Part shown: positions 1 through 7,123 of the stretch, piece by piece
Numbering within the stretch: the first letter of the stretch is position 1
Layout of the letters: the number at the start of each line of letters is the position of its first letter
NCBI GenBank assembly: GCA_029932895.1
Contig: JAOZPF010000125.1
Location: forward strand, 1,139-8,261
Source of the DNA: Anaerolineae bacterium
GTDB lineage: Bacteria > Chloroflexota > Anaerolineae > B4-G1 > DUEL01
Direction: 5' to 3'
Length of the DNA: 7,123 nucleotides
Notes under the pieces: generated by a model
Databases searched by the model: none
What the model was told of the DNA's origin: nothing
What the model saw: the letters and a program-made list of their open reading frames with translations, nothing else
Translations under genes and position numbers: made by a program

Positions 1-120
1 CTCGTCCCCGTCCGCCGCCTGGTCCACGGCGTGCTGCACCGTGGCGCAGGGCTGAAAGTTCAGCCAGGTACAGTTGTTCCCCTCATCGACCCCGCTCGGA
101 GCGACGTAGCGGGTGCCGGA
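1..120 (-). other. Start of beta-helix module E (cut by window edge)
   Basis: The last 40 residues in the window read SGTRYVAPSGVDEGNNC, then QPCATVQHAVDQAADGDE. This matches the entry of module D (RYVA..G.D..NNC...PC.T..HA..QA..GD) almost position for position. A fourth Ig-to-helix or helix-start unit therefore begins here and the gene continues beyond position 1. Only the entry strand and the Cys pair are present; no rungs are seen. Confidence 0.82.
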
Positions 121-3100
121 GGCGGGCAGGATCTCGGTCTCGTCAAAGGCCACGACCTGCTGTCCAGCAAAGGCAGCGATGACCTCCAAGTGGTCGATGT
201 CACCCACAGCCGCGTTCTCGGCAATACCGACGACAACGATCGTCGGGGTGAACGACTCCCCAGGTCCCAGCTCCACGATCTGTGGAGAGCCAAAGGTGGC
301 ATAGCTGTACTCGCCGCTGGCGTCGGTGAGGAAAAAGCTCTCGGTATAGTTGCCGGTGTTGGTCAAAATGTGGGTATAAGTGACCGCGGTGCCAGGGGCC
401 GCGTACCCGAACCGGTTGGGTGAAAGAATGGCTCCCGGCTCGTATGGCACCACCGTGCGGTTGGTGGCGGTATCCAGGACCGTGGCGGTGATGCGGGAGG
501 TGGCGGTGACGGTCAGGATGTCGGTGGTGCCGCTCAGCAGCGAGGTAGCCGGCACGACGACGACGGCCGTGACCGGCACCGTCACGCCGGGCGGCAACGG
601 TCCCACGCTGGCTGGAGTGACCGTGACGGGCCAGGTGAGGCTGGCTTCGTAGGTGATGTCGTAAGAATCGGTGAGCGCGCCGCTGTTGGTGAGCACGTGC
701 GAGTAAGTGACCACCGTCCCCGGCCCAACCAGGCGGGTAATGTCCGGGCCAATGGTCACATCGGGCCGGGTGACAAGCGTGGTGTCGGTGGCTGTGATCC
801 TGGTCCTGCACATCAGAGTCGCCGTGGCCGTGACGACGGTCGTGTCGGTGCCGGAGATAAAATCGGTGGGAACAGTAACAGTGACCATGACCGACGCCGA
901 GTCGCCAGGATTCAAGGCCACGGCCCCCGGGCTGACGGCCACTGGCCAGTCATGATCACTCGCCGCGTCGAGCACGAAAGTATTGGGGTCTATACCGATG
1001 TTGGTCAAGACGTGAGTGTAGGTGATAAAAGATTCGAGTATAACCGTTCCCTGGTTGTCCGGCTCCAGCGCTCCCTCCACGTCCCAGTTGACGCGGGTAA
1101 AGAAAGTATCGCTGTCCGAGACCGAACTGTCGGCCTGGGAGGTGGCGGTGGCGGTGAGGACATCCTCAACCCTCACGCCCGCTGTGGCTGGCACCTGGAG
1201 CCATGCCGTGACGGAAACCAGGTCGCCAGGAGCGATGGTCACCGGCGTCGGGTAAATGGACAGGATCGTCCACCCGTGTGCACTCTGAGCGGTGACGGTG
1301 AAAGTGTCGGTATAGTTGCCCTTGTTGGTCACCTGGAAGAGATACGGGACCGTGCTCGTGGGTGGGGTGTCGACGCACCACCCACCGCACTCTGGTTTCG
1401 CGGCGACAACGGCGACGTCCACCGCGCGCAGGACGGTGGTGGTGTTGACGACGGTGGCATAGATACCATCCGTATACTGGGAGGTCGCGGTGACCACAGT
1501 GACATCGACCGTGCCGCTGAGCGTACGGGGTGGAATCTCGATACCCAGTTGCACCTGCGTCACCTCCCCCTGTAGCAACACCTGGTCAGGCGGCGGTGTG
1601 ACATCCCAACCCAGGCTGCTATGCGTGGTCAGGTGGAACACATCGGTATAGTTGCCGGTGTTGGTCAGGGTGTGAGTGTAGGCGACGATGTGGTCGGGCA
1701 TACCGCTACCCTGCCGACTCGGTACGAACTGCAAGCCAGGGTACAGATTGACATAAGTGGTGTCGGTGACGTCGTCGCGGATGGCGATCTCTGCCTGGGA
1801 GACCGCGGTGACAATGGTGGTGCCAAAGATGATCGTATCGGTGGGGTATGAAGACACGGTGACGGTGACGGCGACCTCCTCCTGGGCACCGCCAGCCAGC
1901 ACCACCGGGCCACTGGTCACCACATTCCACTCGGCGGGCTCTTGCGCATAGACCAGCTCAAAGGTATCGGTATAGTTACCAGCATTCGTCAGGATGTGGG
2001 TATAGATCACATCAACCGTGCCGGATGGATCGGAACCGACGAACCTGGTCCGGTCGGGTTGCAAGAGCACGCCCCGCGCCAGGCCGATGGTTGTAGTGTC
2101 GGTGGCGGTATCGAAAATGCTCTGGTCGTAGCCCGAGGTCGCGGTGATGACCGTTGTGTTGACAGTGGAGCTGAGCGCACCGGAAGGGACGAACAGTGCG
2201 ACATTGACGGCCGCTACCTCTCCAATCCCCAGCGTGACCTCGACAGGCTGTTCGTCGGTGTTGTTGACCCTGACCGCCCACCCATCCAGGTTCTGCCAGG
2301 TGAGGGTAAAGGTATCGGTATAATTTCCGCCGTTGGTCAGGGTGTGGGTGTAATAGATAGGGTTGGCGGGGAGACCGACGCCGTTGTTATCAGGTTCCAG
2401 CAGCGGGTTGGCCCGCCGGAACTCGTCGGCGCCAATATCGGGGGCCGGACCCATCGGGCGAGGCTGACCGTCAAAGTCGGTTTCCAGCCCATAGTCGCTG
2501 CTCCGGTCGATACAGGGAGAGCCGTCCAGCAGATGCAGGTCGTATGTACCGGCAAAGAGCGGGTCGGCGCTGATATCGTGCGTGCCGGGGGTCACGCTGG
2601 CATAGTTCGACGGCATGTTGCCCCACACGTCGTTATCATCCAACGTGGGGCTGCCACCGCCCGCCCGGATGCCGTTGCCCGTATTGCTGACAATTATGGT
2701 ACCGACAATCGCCGGTGTGCCACCAGCCACATAGATACCGCCGCCCCGGCTGGCGGTGTTGCTATAGATCGTGTTATGCCGAATGGCGGGGCTCCCCCCG
2801 CCGACATATACGCCACCGCCCTCTTCATTGGCTGTGTTCTCATACAGCCAGTTGTTCCAAAAGCGAGGAGTACGGTAAAGAGCAGCGAATCCCCCTCCCC
2901 AATCGGCGGTGTTGGAGGAGAGCACGTTCTGCTCCACCGTGGGCGTCCCCCGATTGGCGGGGTTGATATAGAGGCCACCGCCATACCCACCGCCAGTTTC
3001 ACCGCCAAAGGCCGTGTTGCCGGTAATGATGTTGTGGCGGACGATGGGGGAACCGTTCTCGATGAACACGCCCGCTCCGGAGCCGGCGGACAGATAGCCG

Positions 3101-6100
3101 CCGCGAATGGTGAGCCATTCCACCGTGGGGTTACCACGAATGAGCAGGACCCGTCCCTGCCCCTGCGCGTGCAGGACAGAGGGGTAAGCCTGGGGGTCCC
3201 AGGTCTCCTCGTCGAAAGAAGCGGGGTCGTACCCGCCGCGCAGGGTGATATTCTCATTGACGACAATGCCGTGTTCGTAATAGGTGCCGCCAGCCACTTT
3301 GATCGTGTCGCCGCCGACGGCCTGCTCCAGGGCGTGGGCGATGGTGCGGCAGGGGGAGGAACCGACCAGACAGTTGTTCAGCACATCGCCGCCGGTGGTG
3401 GCGACATACCGGTCGCCGGTGGTATGGTTCACACTGGTTGTGTTGGTGACGCTATCCGACACGTTGGTATCGAGGCTGCTGGCGGTGATAACCGTCGTGT
3501 CGGTCAACCCGCCCGGTGTGGTGGCAGGGACGTCGACAATGGCCCACACCGTTGCCGCCCCGTTCGGCCCCAGGGTCACTTGCGTCGGCGTCACCGTCGT
3601 CCAGCCCCGACTACTGGACCAATCGAGAGTGAACGTGTCGTTGGCATTGCCGGTGTTGGTCAGCGTGTGGATGTGAGTGATCACGGTGCCAGGGTTGACA
3701 TGCTCGTCGTAGGAGGGGGTCAGGAGCACGCCGGGATGCCAGTTGACGAGGAGGGTGTCGAGCACCAGGTCGGAGACGGCATTGTTGACGCGCGAGGTGG
3801 CGGTGATCGTGAGGAGAGCGCTAGTGCCACTGAGAGCATTGGTCGGCACGCCGATGGTGACCAGCACCTCAGTCTCGGCGCCCGCCGTCAGCGTCACCGC
3901 CGAGACGTGGACCACGCTCCACCCGGTCGTCGTCCCGCTGACAGCCAGTTCGTGGGTGAGGTCGAACGCATCGTTGGTGGTGCCGGTGTTCGTCAAATGA
4001 TGAGAAAAAGTGATCACATCAGCCGGCGCGACGTTCCGGGACCGGTTGGGCGTAAAGTTGACATTGGGATACAACGTGCTCTCGTCAGCGCCGATATCGG
4101 GTCCGGGACCGAGGGGGCGGCGATCACCCTCAAAGTCCAGCGCCAGCGCCAGGCCGGGGTCACCAGCGTGGAGAACAGGAGAATCATAGCGAAGGTGGAA
4201 GTCAGCACTGGCTGGGTTCTGGAAAAGAGGGTTGGCGAGCAGGTCGTGCGGGCCGCCGGAAACACCGCTATAATTCCCGCCGGTATTGTTCCACAAGTCG
4301 TTATAGTCCACATCGGGAGTGGCGGTTGGACCAGCCCAGACCCCACTGGAGTTGCTGGCGATGATGTTGCTCCTGACGACCGCCGAGCCTTTGGGCAGGC
4401 AGATAGCGCCACCGGCTGTAGCGGCGGTGTTGGAGACAAAGGTGTTGTGGTAGAGGTGCGGGCTGCCGCCAACGTGACCAAAGCCGCCACCGCAGTTCGT
4501 GGCGCTATTGTCGTAAAAAAGCACGTTCTGGACGGTCACGCTGAGTGAGGTAGCCACATAGAGACCGCCACCGTCGGAACCGCTCCCGCCCTGGAGGGCG
4601 ATCTCCTCCACCGTCACCGGCCCTGTGCCGGTGATGACCACCACGCGCCCCAGCCCCTGCGCGTCCAGGGTGGAGAGCACGGTGGGGCTGGTCCAATTGG
4701 TGATCGTATAACCGCCGTGCAGAGTAAGCGAGTGGGTGATCGTCGTCCGAGCCTGGCTGCCCCGGCAGTGCCCGGCAACCCGTACCTCCCCACCAGCGGA
4801 CGTTGCACTCACCGCCGCCTGCACCGAGGTATAGACCCGGCCCGCGCCCCCGATGCGGGCGAAGCAGGTGCCGGTATAGAACTCGTAGGCTCCTATGTCG
4901 GCGCTGGAGCCAAAGGGACGGGGGTAGTCATCATAATCAGCCGATGGATAAACAGCGGGGTCGGCAGCATCGATGCATGGGGAACCGGCCCCGAGATGAA
5001 AGTCCGCTCCAGTGGGGCTCACGAACCGCGGATTCTGCGAAATGTCGGTTGGGTGAGAGGAGATGTTGGTATAATCCCCACCGGTATTGCCCCAGACGTC
5101 GTTGTGGGACAGGCTGGGAGCGACTCCGACGGTGACGTTATAGATGCCACCGCCGGTGTTGCTAACGACGATGGTGTTGCTGATGACCGCCACCTGGGCA
5201 CTCGAATTGTCGCTGACATAGATTCCCCCTCCATTGCTGCCGGTGTTGCTATAGAACGTGTTGTTCAGCAGGGTGGGGTTATCATCCTGCGAGAGACCCG
5301 CCACATTGATGCACACGCCGCCGCCGTTCGAACTGCTCACGTTGCCATAGAGCAGGCTGTTTTCCAGGAACACGTCGCCGGTGCTGATATAGACGCCGCC
5401 GCCGGCCCCCTGGGTCATATTACCGCGGATGTCGTTCCTCTCTATCAGCCCATCCGCTCCCAGGTAGAAATATATCCCCCCTCCGTCCCCGTGCGAAATG
5501 TTGGCATACACTACGTTCTGCCGCATCGTGGCGCTCGCATTCCCGTCCAGGGCGATGCCGCCGCCGCCCAGGCTGGAGCCGGAGACATAATTGTCGTGAA
5601 TATAATTCCCCGCGATGAGATTGCCCGTTCCGCCAACGTTGACGCCACCACCAGCAGAAACGGCGCTGTTGTCACGGATCGTGTTGTCGCGCACCGTGGC
5701 CCCGTCTCTGATGTGTACTCCACCCCCGATTGAGATAGATGTGTTGCTATAGACCGTGTTGCCCTCTATCGTCGCTCCGAGCGCATAGATACCGCCGCCG
5801 GAACTGGTACCGACGGGGACCGCGTTGCTGTAAACAGTGTTGCCCTGCACGAGCGACCCGCTCACAGCATATACGCCTCCCCCGTGGCTGGTCGTGCCGG
5901 CGGCTCGGTTGTTGCAGATGGTGTTCCCTTCCAGCGTCGCGCCGCTGCCATCATAGATGCCGCCGCCGTGCGCCGACACCGTGTTGCTACAAACCTCGTT
6001 CCCGCGGATGATGGGATGGTTGCTGGCGACATAGACCCCGCCCCCTCTACCGATACCGGGCGTCGGACTGCGGGATGTGTTCCCATAGATTTCATTCCCC

Positions 6101-7123
6101 TCGAGCAGGTGAGCGCCAGAGGCGAGGTAGACACCGCCCCCGTCGCTGTTGCTGCTGACAGTGCCGCTCATATAGCCGTTTCTGATGCGCAACCCACGGA
6201 TGGTGACGGCTGCCAGGCTGTCGACGTAGAGGACGCGCCCACCGCCCCCAGCGTCCAGGGCAGTGGGGAAACTGGCTGGATCGGCGCTGCTCCAGTTGGT
6301 GACGGTATAGCCACCCTGGAGGGTGAGGCCTTTGCTGATGTAGACAGTCTGAGTAAGTCCGCCCCGCACCTCCACGCCAGTGCATGTCCCTGCCACCTGG
6401 ACCAACCCGCCGCTGGCGGTCGCGTCCACCGCCGCCTGAACGGTAGTATAGACCCGCCCTGAGGCGATGCGGGCGAAGCAGGTGCCGGTGTAGAATTCGT
6501 GGGCACCGATGTCGGAGGTCGCCCCAAACGGCCGCGACCGCAGCTCATAATCCGTCCCCACTGTCTGTGTGAGCGGCACCCAATCGATGCAGGGCGACCC
6601 GGCCTGGAGCTCGAAATTGGCCCCGCCGGGGGCCACAAAGAGCGGATCGGCGGAGCGGCAATGGCTGCCGGCCCCCAGCCCTACGTAATTCCCACCCACG
6701 TTGTTCCAGACATCGTTGTAATCCACCTGGGGCAGAGCGCCCTCGACGGCATAGATGCCGCCACCAATGGACGCGGTATTGCTGGCGACGATGTTGGCCT
6801 TGATCTCTGGCGCACCCTGACGGATGAACAGACCGCCGCCCTGGTTAGCCGCCTCGTTCTTGTAGAACGTGTTGTGGCGCAGGAGAGGAGAGCCATCGTA
6901 TATGTAGATACCACCGCCCCGGTCGCCGCTGCTACTGTTGTTATAGATGAGGTTGTTTTCCAAAGAGACGGAGCCATCCGAGACATAGGCCCCCCCGCCG
7001 TCGTTGCCGGCGGTGTTGCTATAGAGACGGCTGCGGCGCAGGGTGAGGTTTCCGCCACCGACGTAGATACCACCACCCCAGAGGGTTGCATCGTTATCAT
7101 AGATGCGCAGCTCCTCCAGCAAC
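1..7123 (-). CDS. Giant beta-helix / Ig-like repeat surface protein, internal fragment (partial at both ends)
   Basis: Seen: the minus-strand frame starting at 7122 is open to position 1 with no stop in 2,374 codons. It reads as one continuous series of related modules, so no net frameshift is present. Order: beta-helix A (residues 1-210, partial), B (211-748), C (749-1014), Ig-like repeats 1-2 (1015-1235), beta-helix D (1236-1568), Ig-like repeats 3-9 (1569-2334), start of beta-helix E (2335-2374). Known of the families: such helices with 'choice-of-anchor Q' caps and NEW3/DUF11-like sandwiches occur in exported proteins fixed to the cell surface. Inferred: a secreted or envelope-bound adhesin, stalk or glycan-binding protein. 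No catalytic residues, signal peptide, membrane segment or sorting signal are visible, because both termini lie outside. Lys (about 7) and Met (about 8) are very scarce. The + strand ORFs and all other minus ORFs are shadows. A right-handed-helix polysaccharide-active enzyme is possible but unsupported. Confidence 0.93.
341..365 (-). repeat. 25-bp exact direct repeat, copy 2 (Ig-like repeat R9)
   Basis: Identical over 25 bases to 1643-1667. On the coding strand both encode the LTNTGNYT core of an Ig-like repeat. Similar but imperfect copies occur in R3, R4 and R6 near 2312-2338, 1964-1990 and 1308-1330. Confidence 0.85.
1643..1667 (-). repeat. 25-bp exact direct repeat, copy 1 (Ig-like repeat R5)
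   Basis: Identical over 25 bases to 341-365, at the same place within repeat R5 as the other copy has in R9. Because R5 and R9 are not adjacent, either strong conservation of this core or past recombination between repeats could explain it. Confidence 0.85.
2419..3417 (-). other. Beta-helix module D with DUF1565-like entry segment
   Basis: Domain of the giant CDS, residues 1236-1568 (333 residues). It opens with GDRYVATTGGDVLNNC, then PCRTIAHALEQAVGGDTIKV, AGGTYYEH and ITLRGGYDP, the classic DUF1565-like start of secreted pectin-lyase-fold domains. Next come VLHAQGQGRVLLIRG and about six rungs (SGAGVFIENG, GGGLYINPA, GGGFAALYR, GGVYVGGGS, GGGIYVAGG, GIRAGGGSP). The cap is DNDVWGN, SADPLF, SPCID, QPRPMGPAPDIGADEF, ending at 2419. 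The entry Cys pair (NNC...PC) may form a disulfide. It lies between two Ig-like blocks, which may make it a separately displayed unit. Confidence 0.85.
3418..4080 (-). other. Ig-like (NEW3/DUF11-type) repeat block 1, two repeats
   Basis: Domains of the giant CDS. Repeat 1 covers 4080-3739 (residues 1015-1128) and repeat 2 covers 3738-3418 (residues 1129-1235). Each starts with a P-N or P-S strand, then TFSHHLTNTGTTNDAF or THIHTLTNTGNANDTF, then GW(S/T)(V/T)V, then V(T)L..(G/N)....V....VP, then a Thr/Ser-rich strand (TITATS, VITASS) and a closing VSD...V strand. This is the layout of bacterial surface beta-sandwich repeats of the NEW3/DUF11/CARDB kind. They probably act as spacers between helices C and D. 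Exact Pfam membership would need a profile search. Confidence 0.82.
4081..4878 (-). other. Beta-helix module C, short, with degenerate SPCID cap
   Basis: Domain of the giant CDS, residues 749-1014 (266 residues). It begins with the same YTGTCFARI...GRVYTSVQAAV...VRVAGHC segment as module B, followed by LTLHGGYTITNW and LDAQGLGRVVVITG. Only three clear rungs follow (GGGLYVATS, GGGFGHVGG, GGAICLPKG), then DYNDLWNNTGGNY, ANPLF and PDIGADE ending at 4081. Where the other modules have SPCID it has SPVLHAG, so the Cys-Ile-Asp of the cap is lost. It is followed at once by Ig-like repeat 1 rather than by another helix. Confidence 0.83.
4851..4875 (-). repeat. 25-bp exact direct repeat, copy 2 (helix B/C junction)
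   Basis: Identical over 25 bases to 6465-6489. On the coding strand both encode TGTCFARI at the entry of a helix. Flanking similarity extends further, with gtatagacccg and caccgccgcctg shared just below each copy, suggesting duplication of the junction. Confidence 0.85.
5080..6141 (-). repeat. Protein-level rung array inside module B (13 GGG rungs)
   Basis: Thirteen consecutive units start with GGG(I/V), for example GGGVYLASG, GGGIYDGSG, GGGIYALGA, GGGVHIRDG, GGGIALDGN, GGGIYFYLG, GGGVYISTG and GGGVCINVAG. Each spans roughly 24-33 residues and most contain N-(T/E/D)-(I/V)-x-x-N, the Asn-ladder turn pattern of parallel beta-helices. The units are diverged in DNA and are recognisable mainly as protein. 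On the + strand they appear as recurring blocks like gttgctatagaacgtgttg and tagataccgccgcc. Confidence 0.8.
6465..6489 (-). repeat. 25-bp exact direct repeat, copy 1 (helix A/B junction)
   Basis: Identical over 25 bases to 4851-4875 and in the same orientation, lying at the equivalent point of the preceding helix-to-helix junction (TGTCFARI). The spacing between copies, 1,614 bases, equals the length of module B. Confidence 0.85.
6493..7122 (-). other. Beta-helix module A, C-terminal part, with choice-of-anchor Q cap
   Basis: Domain of the giant CDS, residues 1-210; its N-terminal half is cut by the window edge. Five rungs begin with GGG (GGGIYVGGG, GGGAYVSDG, GGGIYIYDG, GGGLFIRQG, GGGIYAVEG), each followed by a short strand and N-rich turns such as LYSNT or NTFYKN. 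This is the usual pattern of right-handed parallel beta-helices of the pectin-lyase-like superfamily. The cap follows in order: DYNDVWNN, then ADPLF, then SPCID (about 6586-6600), then the RPFG...DIGAHEF segment ending at 6493. No acidic catalytic set of a pectate lyase or polygalacturonase is evident, so it is read as a structural or binding helix. It runs without a spacer into module B. Confidence 0.85.

Larger units (their letters stand above)
121..2418 (-). other. Ig-like (NEW3/DUF11-type) repeat block 2, seven tandem repeats
   Basis: Domains of the giant CDS, residues 1569-2334. Repeats by position: R3 2418-2077 (114 residues), R4 2076-1741 (112), R5 1740-1420 (107), R6 1419-1084 (112), R7 1083-763 (107), R8 762-439 (108), R9 438-121 (106). 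The core signature is YTH.LTN.GNYTDTF, seen nearly intact in R3, R4, R5 and R9 and altered in R6 (VTNKGNYTDTF), R7 (LTNIGIDPNTF) and R8 (LTNSGALTDSY). It is followed by a W-x-V strand in most copies, an (L/I)..G turn, V.V.VP and (T/V)VVTATS-like strands, then DTT.V. R6 alone carries the insertion CGGWC near its start. Inferred role: a stalk that spaces helix D from the next helix. R9 is the most diverged in its second half. Confidence 0.85.
4879..6492 (-). other. Beta-helix module B, the longest helix, with 13 GGG rungs
   Basis: Domain of the giant CDS, residues 211-748 (538 residues, about twice module C). The entry segment reads YTGTCFARI, then GRVYTTVQAAVDAT, then VQVAGTC, then a LTLQGGYTVTNW strand and the GRVLYVD / VTIRGLRIRNGY transition typical of the start of such helices. 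Thirteen rungs with GGG(I/V) follow between about 6141 and 5080. The end cap has HNDVWGN, SPCID (about 4972-4986), YPRPFG and DIGAYEF (to 4879). Like A, it passes directly into another helix through the same EFYTGTCFARI junction. A fold of this length would form a long rod. Substrate or ligand cannot be told from the sequence. Confidence 0.85.

Noticed and set aside
31..6462. Long plus-strand ORFs (31-423, 697-1575, 1621-1851, 1942-4548, 4717-5733, 5884-6462) as genes
   Set aside because: All are in the one plus frame that is codon-for-codon antisense to the true gene, and their stops fall on its rare TTA/CTA/TCA codons. Their products are low-complexity Gly/Val/Asp/Arg sequence with no recognisable domain.
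2419..6492. Pectate lyase or polygalacturonase activity for the beta-helices
   Set aside because: The fold is shared with those enzymes, but I see no conserved catalytic Asp/Arg/Lys set. Lysine and arginine are scarce in the rungs, so an enzymatic call is not supported.
60..7100. Minus-strand ATG-started ORFs (for example 200-811, 2694-3266, 4014-4490, 6168-6638, 6681-7100) as genes
   Set aside because: None is in the frame of the large open reading frame. Their His/Arg/Pro/Ser-rich products lack domain patterns, and they overlap well-formed beta-helix or Ig-like modules in the true frame.
5080..7100. CRISPR-like or tandem DNA repeat array suggested by recurring gttgctatag and ccgccgcc blocks
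   Set aside because: The spacing is irregular and the blocks are imperfect. They are coding-strand rungs (YSNT, GGGIY) of a beta-helix, not identical repeats with unrelated spacers.
1..7123. Internal promoters, ribosome binding sites or terminators
   Set aside because: The coding frame is continuous; no intergenic gap, poly-T-tailed hairpin or AT-rich control region was seen, and any apparent match lies inside coding sequence.

Overview
The whole 7,123-base window is the inside of one very large gene on the minus strand. Read from position 7122 down to position 1, the minus frame whose codons occupy 7122-7120, 7119-7117 ... 3-1 has no stop codon in 2,374 codons and gives coherent, repetitive protein from end to end. 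Neither the start codon nor the stop codon lies in the window, so a caller that needs both an ATG and a stop will miss the gene and report only its shadows. I see no intergenic DNA, RNA gene, mobile element, CRISPR array, promoter or terminator.

The protein fragment (over 230 kDa by rough estimate) is a mosaic of two fold types. Right-handed parallel beta-helix modules are built of rungs with the signature GGG(I/V)Y...N.(I/V).SNT. The complete ones end in a cap of the 'choice-of-anchor Q' type (NDVW.N, DPLF, SPCID, DIGA.E). Between them stand blocks of ~107-114-residue Ig-like beta-sandwich repeats with the signature YTH.LTNTGNYTDTF...GW.V...V.L..G...V.V.VP...SGT.D.TVVTATS, resembling the NEW3/DUF11/CARDB-type repeats of bacterial surface proteins. 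From N to C: helix A (partial, 7122-6493), helix B (6492-4879), helix C (4878-4081), two Ig-like repeats (4080-3418), helix D (3417-2419), seven Ig-like repeats (2418-121), and the entry segment of a further helix E (120-1, cut by the window edge).

The composition (GC-rich, Thr/Val/Gly/Asn/Ser-rich, almost no Lys or Met) and the absence of obvious transmembrane segments suit a secreted or cell-surface protein. Signal peptide and C-terminal anchor would lie outside the window. The architecture and the entry motifs TCFARI..GRVYT.VQAAV and RYVA..G.D..NNC resemble giant surface proteins I associate with Chloroflexota (Anaerolineae/Ardenticatenia/Caldilineae type). That is an inference from family resemblance, not a demonstrated assignment.

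A likely role is adhesion, polysaccharide binding or cell-envelope structure. No catalytic residues are recognisable, so an enzymatic role is not claimed.
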